This document shows positions 43,460 to 52,287 of a stretch of 64,000 nucleotides of DNA, in pieces. Both the position numbers and the translations under genes were made by a program. Where the stretch lies: contig NZ_BPQQ01000047.1 in NCBI RefSeq assembly GCF_022179325.1, forward strand, positions 1 to 64,000, given 5' to 3'. Below the pieces are notes generated by a model. That model had not been told where the DNA came from, searched no databases, and saw only the letters and a list, made by a program, of their open reading frames with translations. Position 1 is the first letter of the stretch. Each line of letters begins with the position of its first letter. This DNA is from Methylobacterium isbiliense (GTDB taxonomy: Bacteria > Pseudomonadota > Alphaproteobacteria > Rhizobiales > Beijerinckiaceae).

Positions 43460-44650
43460 ATGACCCGCCGCCGGTCCGCCGCCCTGCTGCTCGTCGCGTG
43501 GGCAGGTCTCGTCCCGGCTGCGGCCCAGACGCCGCAGGCCCCCGCCCAGCCTCCGGCGCCCGCGGCCAGCGCCCCGGACTTCGCCCGCCTCGAAGCCGAG
43601 CAGAGCGCCGCCAACGGCAAGGCCGGCCCACGCGCCGTGCCGGGGCGGCGCATCCCGGTGCCCGGCACCGTCAGCCCCGAGTTCCAGGCCGCCATCGCCG
43701 CCCCTTACCGGGCGCCCGCCTGGAACGCCAATCCGGGCAGCGCCGCGGAGTGGAAGGCGCTCGTGGCCAAGCTCGCGGCGCAGACCGCCGCCCCGCTGCC
43801 CGCCCTGCGCGAGCGGCTGGGGGTCGTCTCGACGCCCGAAACGATCGGCGGGGTCAAGGCCTGGGTCATCGCCCCCCGCGAGGTGCCGGCGCGCAACCGC
43901 AACCGCCTCCTCGTCCACATCCACGGCGGCGGCTACGTCTACAACCCGGGCGAGGCCGGCACGCTGGAGGCGGTGCTGATGGCGGCCTTCGGGGGCTTCA
44001 CGGTGGTGTCCTTCGACTACCGCATGCCGCCCGACGCACCCTTCCCGGCCGCGATGGACGATGCGATGGCGGTGTGGCGGGCGGTTCTGCGCCTGCAGCG
44101 GCCCGAGAACATGGCGGTGTTCGGCACCTCGACCGGAGGCGCGATGACGCTCGCCCTGATGCTGCGCGCCCGCCAGGAGGGCCTGCCCCTCCCGGCCGCC
44201 ATCGCCCCCGGCACGCCGTGGGCGGACCTCACCGAGACCGGCGACAGCTACAAGGCCAACGAGTGGCTCGACAACGTGCTGGTGTCCTACGAGGGCTATC
44301 TCACCCATGCGGCGAAGCTCTACGCGGGCACCCACGACCTGAAGGACCCGCAGCTCTCGCCGATCTACGGCGACCTGCGCGGCCTGCCCCCGACCATCCT
44401 CACCACCGGCACCCGCGACCTCTTCCTGTCGAACACCGTGCGCACCCACCGCAAGCTGCGCCAAGCCGGCGTGGAGGCCTCCCTCCAGGTGTTCGAGGGC
44501 ATGAGCCACGCCCAGTACCTGTTCAACGCCGACGCGCCCGAGACCCGCGAGGTCTTCGCCGAGATCGCCGCCTTCTTCGACAAGCACCTTGGCACCGACA
44601 AGGATCCCGGCACCGACAAGCCTTCGGGCGCCGAGGCGGCGACGCGCTGA
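43460..44650 (+). CDS. Exported alpha/beta hydrolase (hormone-sensitive-lipase-like esterase)
   Basis: 396 residues. A signal peptide (RSAALLLVAWAGLVPAAAQ) is followed by a Pro-rich stretch and the alpha/beta hydrolase fold. The oxyanion motif HIHGGGYVYN (about 153-162) and the nucleophile elbow GTSTGGA (S224) define the HSL/acetyl-hydrolase family; the other triad members are D320 (GTRDLF) and H350 (GMSHAQY). The enzyme probably hydrolyses short-chain esters in the periplasm. The tail has a doubled GTDKDP/GTDKPS segment. The leader carries tandem repeats and a hairpin. Confidence 0.88.
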   Translation: MTRRRSAALLLVAWAGLVPAAAQTPQAPAQPPAPAASAPDFARLEAEQSAANGKAGPRAVPGRRIPVPGTVSPEFQAAIAAPYRAPAWNANPGSAAEWKALVAKLAAQTAAPLPALRERLGVVSTPETIGGVKAWVIAPREVPARNRNRLLVHIHGGGYVYNPGEAGTLEAVLMAAFGGFTVVSFDYRMPPDAPFPAAMDDAMAVWRAVLRLQRPENMAVFGTSTGGAMTLALMLRARQEGLPLPAAIAPGTPWADLTETGDSYKANEWLDNVLVSYEGYLTHAAKLYAGTHDLKDPQLSPIYGDLRGLPPTILTTGTRDLFLSNTVRTHRKLRQAGVEASLQVFEGMSHAQYLFNADAPETREVFAEIAAFFDKHLGTDKDPGTDKPSGAEAATR

Positions 44651-44820
44651 CGCCCGCGCGGCGACCGGCGCGAACGCCCGCGGAACACCGCGAGGACCGT
44701 CCCCCGACCCTCGGCAAGGTCGGGCGCCGGCGCGACGAGGGGACCGGCGATCTCCCGCGGCATCCGCCGGCGATGCGCGGGATCGCCCGCCTCGGCATCC
44801 CGCAGCCACGCGACGCGAAA

Positions 44821-44844
44821 CGGCCGGGGCTCGCGCCCCGGCCG
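44821..44844 (-). terminator. Rho-independent terminator of the flagellin gene
   Basis: CGGCCGGGGC, loop TCGC, GCCCCGGCCG: a perfect 10-bp stem 28 bp past the flagellin stop, followed on the minus strand by TTTCGCG. Confidence 0.7.
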
Positions 44845-44872
44845 CTCGTGTCTCAGGAGTGGGTCGAACCGA

Positions 44873-47800
44873 TCAGCGCAGGAGCTGCAGGATGCCCTGC
44901 TGCGCCTGGTTGGCGAGCGAGAGCGCCGAGATCGCCAGCGAGTTGCGGGTCGACAGGGCCTGCGAGTTCGCCGCCTCCTCGTTCAGGTCGGCGTTGGTCA
45001 GGTTCGCCGAGCCGGTGTCGAGGATGTTGATCAGGTTCTTGGTGAAGTCCTGACGGTTCTGCACCACCGAGAGGTTCGAGCCGAAGGTCGAGGATTGCGA
45101 GCGCAGCGTGGTCGTCGCCGTAGTCAGGGCGTCGATCGTGGCGTTGATCTCGGCGTCCGACTGGAAGTCGCCCGCGACCGCGTTGAGGCCGAGGCCCGCC
45201 GCGTCGAAGCGCACGCCCTCGATGTCGAGGCCCGAGGTGTTCCTCTCGTTGAAGGCGATATGCAGGGTGTTGTCGCCGGCGCTGTTGCCGGTGCGGTAGA
45301 TCAGGTTGACGCCGTTGAAGCCGGAATCCCGGGCCTGCTCGGAGATCTGCTGCAGGATCCGGTTGTACTGGGCGGCGAGCGAGGAGCGAACCGAACTCGT
45401 GCCCTTGCTGCCGCCGACGTCGGTGCCCGCGGCGGTCTGCGTCGTGGCGCTGCTCACCCCGAAGCCGATGTCGGTGGTGCCGGTCCCGACGACGGCGAGC
45501 CGCTGGGTCGATCCGGACGCCGTGGTCGCGATCTGGAGCTTGTTGTCGACCACGCTCGCCCGCACGTTGCCGGACAGGCCGGTATCCGCGTCGATGGCGT
45601 CGTTGATCCGCTTCGCCAACGCCGCCGCTGTGAGCGTCTCGCCCACGCCGGTGCTGATGTTGATCGTGGCCGCCTTGTTGTTCCCGAGCTTGAGGGTGAA
45701 GGAGGCGTTGGCGCTGGCGCCCACCGCCGTCGCGGGGAGCGTCAGGTTGCCCTTGATGGTCGCCGCGGAGGATCCGTCGGTGGCATCGACGCCGGAGGCG
45801 GTGATGCCGGCCACCGCCGTGCCGGTGCCGACCGCGGGCACGCTCTGGTTGCTGTTGGTCGTTCCGAGGCCCAGACCGGCCGTGTCGCTGGTCGTCGTCA
45901 GGGTCGGGGCCGTGGCGCCCAGGCCGACGGCGTTCGCGGTCACCTTGAGGGCGTCGGCGTCGAAGGCCACGGTGACCTCGACCGGGCCCGGCCCCGTCGC
46001 GGTGTCGAGCTGACGCTGGATGGCTTCGGCGACCTTGGCCTGGCTGGCGGAGGCGCCGATCGCGACGCCGTTCTTGTCGAGGCTCTGCGCGTTGATCGTA
46101 ACATCGGCGGTGTTGGTGCCGTCGGAGATCGTGAAGACGCTCGACCGTCCGCTGCTGAGATCGATGGTCGGCGCCGCCGTTCCGCCGGCGGTCACGCTCG
46201 CGCCGGCACCGATCCCGAGCCCGATCGTGTCGCTAGCGGCGGTGATCGCGGGCGGGGTCGTGCCGGTGTTGGGTCCGACGAAGACGAGCTGGTCGGCGCC
46301 GTCCAGGTACGCCGAGCGGCCGCCGGTGAGCTGGGCGTTGATCGCGGAGACGAGCTGCGAGCGGTTCGGGTTCGAGCCGATCGCGTTGCCGTTGGCGTCG
46401 AGCGACGCCGCGTTCAGGGTGACGGCATCGCCGCCCACCGTGAAGGACGCGGTCTTGCCGGTACCGAGATCGAGGTTGGGCGGGATCGCGGCGCCAAGCG
46501 TGGTGCTGTTCGGGGTGCTGAACAGCCCGATCTGGTCGGTGAGACCCGCGCCCGAGGTCGTGACGGTCGGCGCCGCCACGTTGTTGGCGGTCGTGGCGAT
46601 CGTCAACAGGCCGCCGCCGGAGATCGACGCGGTGATGGTCGAGTCGAGCTGCTCGTTGAGCGCGTCGACGAGGTCCGCCCGGGAGACGTTGGTGTTTCCC
46701 AGCCGGGTGCCGTCGGACTTCAGGCTCTCGGCGTTGATCGTGACCGTCTGGCCGTCGACCTGGAACGTCGTGGTCTGCCCGACGCCGAGATCGACCGTCG
46801 CCGGGATCACCGCCGTGAAGGCGACCGTACCGGGCGTGCCCGCGGTGCCCGCCGTCGAGGTCGGGGCCGGGATCGTGCCGTTGGTCGGGGTGGTGGTGCT
46901 CGTCGCAGCCGCGGCCGTGCTCGCGGCGGGCGTGAAGGTGCTGAAGCCGATGCCGCTGGCGCCGGTGCCGGTGGAGGTGTCGAGGCCGCCCACGACCGAG
47001 ATCTGGGCATCGGGGCCGACATCGGCCGAGGTGATGACGATCTTGTTGGCGTCGGGGCCGGTGCCGAGGCTGGCGGTGGCGGTCGAGCCGGCGTCCTTGA
47101 GCTGCTTGTTGATGGCATCGATCACGCCCTGCCGCGTGGCCGAGGTGCCGAGCGTTCCGCCCAGGGCGTCCGTCGCCGAGGACGATGTCAGCGTGACGGC
47201 GACCGAGCGGGCGCCGTCGCCGACCGTGAAGGTCGCGCTGGTGCCGGCCGCGAAGGCCGTGGTGGCGGCCAGCGCCGCGTTCGCCGTGACCTTGGCGGCA
47301 CCCGGGGCGGTGGTGGACTTGCCGTAGCCGATGTCCACGGTCGCGTTCGCCGACCCCGCGACCTTGAGCTGCGCGGCGGCGCCGGTCGCCGTCGTCGTGA
47401 AGGTGATGCGGCCGTCCGGGCTCGTGCCGGCGGTGACCTTGCCGCTGAGCGAGGCGCTGTTGGCGATCTGGCCGTTGATGGCGGTGAGGAGCTGGTCGGA
47501 GGTCACCTTGGTCAGATCGGGGCCGGAGCCGGCGAGCGTCGTCGCATCGAGCCGGATCGTGGTCTTGGTCACCCCGCCGTCGAGGGAGATGTCGAGGGAG
47601 GCGTCCTTGGCGGCGCTGGAGAGATCAAAGGTGGTGACGCCGGCGGCGCTGGTGGTGCCGAGGCTGGCCAGCGTCGCGCCGCCGGTGACCTTGGCGGCCT
47701 GGGCCGAGGCCCCGCCCAGCACCCCGCCGGTGCCGCCGGTCTTGTCGGCGAGCGCCTGCTGAGCGGTCGACTTCGCGGTGTCGATCAGCTTCTGGAGCGA

Positions 47801-48049
47801 GGTGATGCCCTGGTTCGCCGACTGGATCGCCTGGATGCCGTTGGAAATACCGTCGAGCAGGCTGCTCAGATCTGAGGACCGCGCCGTCAGACTCTGCGCC
47901 GTGAAGAAGTTGGTCGGGTTGTCGAGGGCCGAGTTGACCTTCTTGCCGGTCGAGAGTCGGCTCTGCGTCGTCGAGAGCAGGCTCGCGGTATCCTGGAGCG
48001 ACAGCAAATTCTGACGCGTCGCGGCCGAAAGAGTGATGCTGGAAGCCAT
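44873..48049 (-). CDS. Giant flagellin with expanded central region
   Basis: 1058 residues; ordinary flagellins are about 270-550. The N-terminal D0/D1 helices are intact (SSITLSAATRQNLLSLQDTA, STGKKVNSALDNPTNFFTAQ, about 1-105). So are the C-terminal D1/D0 helices (about 885-1058; FTKNLINILDTGSANLTNAD, STRNSLAISALSLANQAQQG). Between them lie about six related modules of roughly 100 residues (about 140-245, 264-372, 413-520, 521-625, 626-735, 768-870). Each has a strand like FTVGGDAVTLNAASL, a helix ending AINAQL or ALNEQL and a strand like LLTIATT, as in flagellin hook-IN motifs. They should form an unusually thick surface-exposed outer domain. No other flagellar genes lie nearby. Confidence 0.92.
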   Translation of the reverse strand: MASSITLSAATRQNLLSLQDTASLLSTTQSRLSTGKKVNSALDNPTNFFTAQSLTARSSDLSSLLDGISNGIQAIQSANQGITSLQKLIDTAKSTAQQALADKTGGTGGVLGGASAQAAKVTGGATLASLGTTSAAGVTTFDLSSAAKDASLDISLDGGVTKTTIRLDATTLAGSGPDLTKVTSDQLLTAINGQIANSASLSGKVTAGTSPDGRITFTTTATGAAAQLKVAGSANATVDIGYGKSTTAPGAAKVTANAALAATTAFAAGTSATFTVGDGARSVAVTLTSSSATDALGGTLGTSATRQGVIDAINKQLKDAGSTATASLGTGPDANKIVITSADVGPDAQISVVGGLDTSTGTGASGIGFSTFTPAASTAAAATSTTTPTNGTIPAPTSTAGTAGTPGTVAFTAVIPATVDLGVGQTTTFQVDGQTVTINAESLKSDGTRLGNTNVSRADLVDALNEQLDSTITASISGGGLLTIATTANNVAAPTVTTSGAGLTDQIGLFSTPNSTTLGAAIPPNLDLGTGKTASFTVGGDAVTLNAASLDANGNAIGSNPNRSQLVSAINAQLTGGRSAYLDGADQLVFVGPNTGTTPPAITAASDTIGLGIGAGASVTAGGTAAPTIDLSSGRSSVFTISDGTNTADVTINAQSLDKNGVAIGASASQAKVAEAIQRQLDTATGPGPVEVTVAFDADALKVTANAVGLGATAPTLTTTSDTAGLGLGTTNSNQSVPAVGTGTAVAGITASGVDATDGSSAATIKGNLTLPATAVGASANASFTLKLGNNKAATINISTGVGETLTAAALAKRINDAIDADTGLSGNVRASVVDNKLQIATTASGSTQRLAVVGTGTTDIGFGVSSATTQTAAGTDVGGSKGTSSVRSSLAAQYNRILQQISEQARDSGFNGVNLIYRTGNSAGDNTLHIAFNERNTSGLDIEGVRFDAAGLGLNAVAGDFQSDAEINATIDALTTATTTLRSQSSTFGSNLSVVQNRQDFTKNLINILDTGSANLTNADLNEEAANSQALSTRNSLAISALSLANQAQQGILQLLR

Positions 48050-48075
48050 CGCGCGATGTCCAATCGAAGCGGAAC

Positions 48076-48092
48076 GCCAAAATTTTTTTGGC
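48076..48092 (-). promoter_or_regulatory. Hairpin in the flagellin 5' leader
   Basis: GCCAAAA-TTT-TTTTGGC is a perfect 7-bp stem 26 bp upstream of the flagellin ATG in an unusually AT-rich leader (48050-48240). It may be the leader element on which FlbT-type post-transcriptional control acts in alphaproteobacteria; this is a guess from context. A 12-bp palindrome AGCTTCGAAGCT is at 48139-48150. Confidence 0.35.
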
Positions 48093-48360
48093 CGGGTCAG
48101 TGAACGCCGCGAAGATTGATGGACTCGATAAAATGCTCAGCTTCGAAGCTCGATTATGTCGCTTTCGATTCGTTATATGTACCATTTTGTCTCAATGCAA
48201 TTTTAAGGATGAAAATGTCTGAGATAAGGGTCGTTCCGTCTCAGTTCGTCTGATTTGCCGTTGGGGCAGGTTTGCGCGGCGTGCTACGACGATGCGTCGC
48301 CGCCTCCACCCGGGGCGCCGCTGCCCGCGGCGCGCCGCCCGCCACCGCATCCCCTCCCCC

Positions 48361-49356
48361 GTGCCGACGCTCCTTCATCACCGCTTCGCCCCACCCAGCG
48401 ATCCGGCCGCCCTCGGCCCGGCATGGTGCGAGCAGATCGCCCCCATGTCCCGGGCGGAGCTGACGCGCCCGGCGGCGGGGCGCGTCGGCCTGTCGACCTT
48501 CCATCTCGGCGAGGTCATCGTCGGCGAGATGGCGGCCCCGGCCCAGCGCCTGGAGCGCACCGAGCAGATGATCGCCCGGCAGGGCCTCGACCACGTGCTG
48601 ATGCAGTTCCACGAGAGCGGCACCAGCCGCGTCGAGACCGCCCGCCACCGGGCTTCCGTCGCGGCCGGCCAGGTCGTGCTGTTCGACCTCGCCCAGCCCG
48701 TCGTGGTGGAGGCGGATCCGGTCTCGGCGACGACGCTCCTGATGCCCCGCGCCCTCGTGACGGATGGGGTCGGCCCGATCGAGCCGCTGCACGGCCGCGC
48801 CTTCGCGTACGAGGCCGATCCGGTGAAGCAGCTGCTCCACACCTACCTGCGGGGGCTGATCGCCTGCGGCACGCAGCTCGCGCCGCACCAGCTCTCGGGC
48901 GTGTCGCAGGCCGCCTCCAAGCTGTGCGGCGCAGGCTTCCGCCCGGAGGCGGGCGCGGCCGATCCGGTCGAGTTCGGGACGCATGTCGCCATCCGGCAGT
49001 TCATCCAGCGCGAGCTTCATTCGGCGGATCTCGGCGTCGAGACGCTCACCGCCCGGTTCGGCCTCTCGCGCGCCACGCTCTACCGGCTGTTCGCGGCGGA
49101 GGGCGGCGTCGTCCACTACATCCGCGACCGCCGCCTGATGCAGGCGCTGCGGCTCCTGACCGAGGCCGGCAGCCATCGGCGGGTGTCGCAGGTCGCCTAC
49201 GCCACCGGCTTCGCGGACGAGAAGACCTTCAGCCGCGCTTTCCGGCGCCGCTTCGGCATGCTGCCGCGCGAGGCGCGCGCCGCCGCGCCGGCCGCACCGC
49301 CCCCGTCCGGGGACGCCGCGGTGCTGCACGGCTGGATCCGCAGCCTCGCGGCGTGA
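48361..49356 (+). CDS. AraC-family transcriptional regulator
   Basis: 331 residues from the GTG at 48361, chosen because related regulators begin close to the segment LLHHRFAPPSDPAALGPAWCE; the frame is open further up but with Arg-rich filler. The N-terminal domain is of the AraC_binding_2 type (VGEMAAPAQRLERTEQMIAR, then VLFDLAQPVVVEA). The C-terminal pair of helix-turn-helix motifs is FIQRELHSADLGVETLTARF and RRVSQVAYATGFADEKTFSR, followed by AFRRRFGMLPREAR. Its ligand and targets are unknown. It is divergent from the flagellin gene, but control of flagellin is only a possibility. Confidence 0.82.
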   Translation: MPTLLHHRFAPPSDPAALGPAWCEQIAPMSRAELTRPAAGRVGLSTFHLGEVIVGEMAAPAQRLERTEQMIARQGLDHVLMQFHESGTSRVETARHRASVAAGQVVLFDLAQPVVVEADPVSATTLLMPRALVTDGVGPIEPLHGRAFAYEADPVKQLLHTYLRGLIACGTQLAPHQLSGVSQAASKLCGAGFRPEAGAADPVEFGTHVAIRQFIQRELHSADLGVETLTARFGLSRATLYRLFAAEGGVVHYIRDRRLMQALRLLTEAGSHRRVSQVAYATGFADEKTFSRAFRRRFGMLPREARAAAPAAPPPSGDAAVLHGWIRSLAA

Positions 49357-49363
49357 CCGGGTC

Positions 49364-49391
49364 TTGCCCTTCCGGCGAAACCTGCTATAGG
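49364..49391 (+). promoter_or_regulatory. Candidate sigma-70-type promoter of the rpsF operon
   Basis: TTGCCC and TATAGG with a 16-bp spacer lie just after the AraC gene, about 210 bp before rpsF. The long leader that would result (about 49399-49603) could carry the autoregulatory S6:S18 leader structure known from many bacteria, but I could not fold it convincingly. Confidence 0.5.
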
Positions 49392-49603
49392 CCGCGCCTC
49401 GCGTTCGCTCCGGCCGGGGGCTGAACGGACGGTGCCGCTTGCCGGCACAGGGGCTTCGCGCCCCGGCGTCCCGTGTCTCCGCCTTCGAACAACCGCTCGG
49501 GCCTTCAGCAGGCTCGAAGGGCTTGGCGCCGTGCGACGCGACCGAAACCGGCCCGACCGCCCCATCCCTGCGGCGCGACGGCCCCACCCGAGGACAAGGC
49601 CCA

Positions 49604-50041
49604 ATGGCTCTCTACGAGCACGTGTTCCTGGCCCGCCAGGACGTGACCTCGCAGCAGGTCGAATCGATGGTCGACACCTTCAAGGGCGTCATCGAGGCGA
49701 ACGGCGGCAAGGTCGAGAAGACCGAGATGTGGGGCGTGAAGTCCCTCGCCTACCGCATCCGCAAGAACCGCAAGGCCCACTTCGCGCTCCTCAACATCGA
49801 CGCTCCCCCGGCGGCGCTCGCCGAGATGGAGCGGCAGATGCGGATCTCCGAGGACATCCTGCGCTTCCTCACCATCCGGGTCGAGGCGCTGGAGGCCGAG
49901 CCCTCCGCGATGATGCAGAAGCGCGACCGCGACGAGCGCAAGGACCGCGAGCGCGGCCGGCGCCGCGACGAGGACGGCTTCGGCGGCGGTGACCGCGGCG
50001 ACCGTGGTGACCGCGGCGGCGACCGGAACGAGGAGAACTGA
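49604..50041 (+). CDS. rpsF: 30S ribosomal protein S6
   Basis: 145 residues. The start [21 protein letters not shown] and the segment [20 protein letters not shown] are diagnostic. It binds 16S rRNA with S18 in the 30S platform. The start ATG at 49604 follows GAGGACAAGG; upstream in-frame codons lie in the leader. The C-terminal tail is long and charged ([20 protein letters not shown] with [13 protein letters not shown] repeats), as in other Hyphomicrobiales. rpsR begins 2 bp after its stop. Confidence 0.98.
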   Translation: MALYEHVFLARQDVTSQQVESMVDTFKGVIEANGGKVEKTEMWGVKSLAYRIRKNRKAHFALLNIDAPPAALAEMERQMRISEDILRFLTIRVEALEAEPSAMMQKRDRDERKDRERGRRRDEDGFGGGDRGDRGDRGGDRNEEN

Positions 50042-50043
50042 TC

Positions 50044-50295
50044 ATGGCGTTCGGTGCTGGTGGCGGCGGTGGCCGTCGTCCGTTCTTCCGTCGGCGCAAG
50101 ACCTGCCCGTTCTCGGGCCCCAACGCCCCGAAGATCGACTACAAGGACGTGAAGCTGCTCTCCCGCTACGTCTCGGAGCGCGGCAAGATCGTGCCCTCCC
50201 GCATCACCGCGGTCTCGGCCAAGAAGCAGCGCGAACTCGCCCAGGCGATCAAGCGCGCCCGCTTCCTCGGCTTCCTGCCCTACGTGATCCGCTGA
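50044..50295 (+). CDS. rpsR: 30S ribosomal protein S18
   Basis: 83 residues. [40 protein letters not shown] and the end [13 protein letters not shown] identify S18, partner of S6. It is co-transcribed with rpsF, with 2 bp between the genes, and followed by a hairpin that may attenuate read-through to the DUF2232 gene. Confidence 0.98.
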   Translation: MAFGAGGGGGRRPFFRRRKTCPFSGPNAPKIDYKDVKLLSRYVSERGKIVPSRITAVSAKKQRELAQAIKRARFLGFLPYVIR

Positions 50296-50321
50296 GCGCG
50301 CGACTCCCCCGATAATCCCAA

Positions 50322-50347
50322 CCCGGCGGGCCTTTGGCCCCGCCGGG
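50322..50347 (+). terminator. Hairpin after rpsR (attenuator or partial terminator)
   Basis: CCCGGCGGG and CCCGCCGGG pair across an 8-nt loop 26 bp after the rpsR stop. The tail GTCGTTGGG is not a strong U-tract, and the downstream genes belong to the same conserved block, so read-through is likely. Confidence 0.55.
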
Positions 50348-50412
50348 GTCGTTGGGGCGGCGCCCGCCCCTAACCCCGCCCGATCCCCGGGCGGCGGGAC
50401 AGCGGATCGACC

Positions 50413-51384
50413 ATGGCCCATTCCCTCGGCATCGGCGTCGTCGCCGGCCTCGTCTCGGCCCTCCTCATCGGGGTGATCGTCAAGGCGACGCCGCTGGCGC
50501 TCATCCTCTACCTGCTCGCTCCGCTGCCGATCCTGATCGTGGCGCTGGGCTGGAGCCACCGGGCCGGGCTCGTCGCCGCCGCCACCGGCACGCTCGCCCT
50601 CTGCCTCGCCGCCTCGCCCCTGCGGGGCCTCGCCTTCCTGGTCTCGACCGCGCTACCGGCCTGGTGGCTCGGCTACCTCTCGCTGCTCGGCCGCCCGGCG
50701 CCGAACGGCGGGCCGGGGCTCGAATGGTATCCCGTCGGCCGGCTGCTCGCCTGGGTCGCCGTCACGGCGGCGGTGGCGCTGCTCCTCGTGGTGATGCTCT
50801 CCTCGGGCGACCACGCGGCCTACGAGGAGCGCATCCGGCGCATCGCCCGGGCGGTGCTGCAGATCCAGTTCCAGGCCGTCCAGGAGGCCGGCCAGCCGCC
50901 CGGCGCCGCGCTCCCGCCCGAGAGCGACCTCGCCCGCCTCGCCGACCGCCTCGCCGGCATCGCGCCCGGCATCATGGCGGTGACCTTCACGCTGCTGCTC
51001 AGCTTCTACCTCTGGGCGGCGGGCCGCATCGTCCACCTCTCGGGCCGGCTGCCCCGGCCCTGGCCGGACATCCCCGCGACCGCGATGCCGCGCCGGGTGC
51101 TGTGGGGCCTCGCCCTCGCGGGCCTGCTCACCCTGGCGCCGGGCTATGCCGGCACCTTCGGGGTGGGGCTCCTGGGCGCGCTCAGCGCCGCGCTGGCGCT
51201 CCAGGGCCTCGCCGCGGTGCACGACCGCAGCCGGGGTCGGCCGGGCCGCACGCCGCTGCTGATCGGCCTCTACGTGCTGATCGTCCTCACCCAGGGCCTC
51301 GCCTTCGCGGCGCTGTCCCTGTTCGGCCTCATCGACGCCCTGCTCGGCCTGCGCCGCCGCACCGCGGAGGCGCCGACCCCGTGA
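50413..51384 (+). CDS. DUF2232 family membrane protein
   Basis: 323 residues with about seven hydrophobic segments (start [20 protein letters not shown]; later [20 protein letters not shown] and [20 protein letters not shown]). Proteins of this family lie between rpsR and rplI across Hyphomicrobiales. They are distant relatives of the YybS-type integral membrane proteins; the function is not established. The start ATG at 50413 is 117 bp after rpsR, with an intervening hairpin. Confidence 0.88.
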   Translation: MAHSLGIGVVAGLVSALLIGVIVKATPLALILYLLAPLPILIVALGWSHRAGLVAAATGTLALCLAASPLRGLAFLVSTALPAWWLGYLSLLGRPAPNGGPGLEWYPVGRLLAWVAVTAAVALLLVVMLSSGDHAAYEERIRRIARAVLQIQFQAVQEAGQPPGAALPPESDLARLADRLAGIAPGIMAVTFTLLLSFYLWAAGRIVHLSGRLPRPWPDIPATAMPRRVLWGLALAGLLTLAPGYAGTFGVGLLGALSAALALQGLAAVHDRSRGRPGRTPLLIGLYVLIVLTQGLAFAALSLFGLIDALLGLRRRTAEAPTP

Positions 51385-51463
51385 CCCATCCGGCCGGACT
51401 TCCGGCCGCATGCCGCCGGCCGCCAAGCGGCCGCACCCCATCCGACCCAAAGGAGAGACGACG

Positions 51464-52033
51464 ATGGAAGTGATCCTGCTCGAACGCGTGGCCAAGCTCG
51501 GTCAGATGGGCGAGACCGTGAAGGTCCGCCCGGGCTTCGCCCGCAACTACCTGCTCGCCCGCGGCAAGGCCCTGCGCGCCACCGAGGCGAACAAGAAGCG
51601 CTTCGAGGACCAGCGCGCTCAGCTGGAGGCCCGCAACCTGGAGCGCCGCACGGAGGCGCAAGGAGTGGCCGACAAGCTCGACGGGCAGAGCTTCGTGCTC
51701 ATCCGCCAGTCCGGCGAGACGGGCGTGCTCTACGGCTCGGTCTCGACCCGCGACCTCGCCGAGGTGCTGACCCAGAACGGCTTCACGGTCGGCCGTGACC
51801 AGTTCAGCCTCAACCAGCCGATCAAGACGCTCGGCCTGCACACCGTCCCGGTGGTGCTGCACCCCGAGGTCGAGGTGAACGTCACGGTCAACGTCGCCCG
51901 CAGCCCCGAGGAGGCGGAGCGCCAGGCCCGCGGCGAGTCGACCGTGGTGCGCGACGAGCTCGATCTCGAGGAGCTCGGCCTCGAGGTCGGCGCGGCGCTG
52001 GCCGAGGCCGGCCCCGAGGCGGACGACCGCTAG
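51464..52033 (+). CDS. rplI: 50S ribosomal protein L9
   Basis: 189 residues from the ATG at 51464 with AAGGAGAG upstream. The N-terminal domain starts [20 protein letters not shown] with [20 protein letters not shown], followed by the long connecting helix and the C-terminal rRNA-binding domain ([20 protein letters not shown]). The acidic tail ([20 protein letters not shown]) is longer than in E. coli, as usual in alphaproteobacteria. It is followed by a strong terminator. Confidence 0.98.
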   Translation: MEVILLERVAKLGQMGETVKVRPGFARNYLLARGKALRATEANKKRFEDQRAQLEARNLERRTEAQGVADKLDGQSFVLIRQSGETGVLYGSVSTRDLAEVLTQNGFTVGRDQFSLNQPIKTLGLHTVPVVLHPEVEVNVTVNVARSPEEAERQARGESTVVRDELDLEELGLEVGAALAEAGPEADDR

Positions 52034-52118
52034 ACCGTCCCGACGGGCGGGGAATCCGGGAGAACGGGGACAATCCGCACCTCCCGGCTTGACTTGTTCC
52101 GCTTTCGTTCCAGCATAC

Positions 52119-52151
52119 CGGGGCCCGCCGCGCGACAGCCGGCGGGCCCCG
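52119..52151 (+). terminator. Rho-independent terminator after rplI
   Basis: CGGGGCCCGCCG and CGGCGGGCCCCG form a perfect 12-bp stem with a 9-nt loop 85 bp past the rplI stop, followed by TTGCGTTTG. It separates the ribosomal unit from dnaB, which must have its own promoter in 52152-52287. Confidence 0.75.
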
Positions 52152-52287
52152 TTGCGTTTGGGCGGGCCCGGCAAGGGCCGTGGATCCGTCCGGATCAAGC
52201 TTTGGTCAAGGATGGCGGTGCGATGGTCGCCGCCGGACGAATCAGGATCGCGCGCCTCCCGGGCCGCGACGAGACGGAGCCCGCCGG

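Noticed and set aside
45095-47875. A 926-codon plus-strand frame opposite the flagellin
   Set aside because: Same effect of repetitive GC-rich coding; the flagellin ends are unmistakable on the minus strand.
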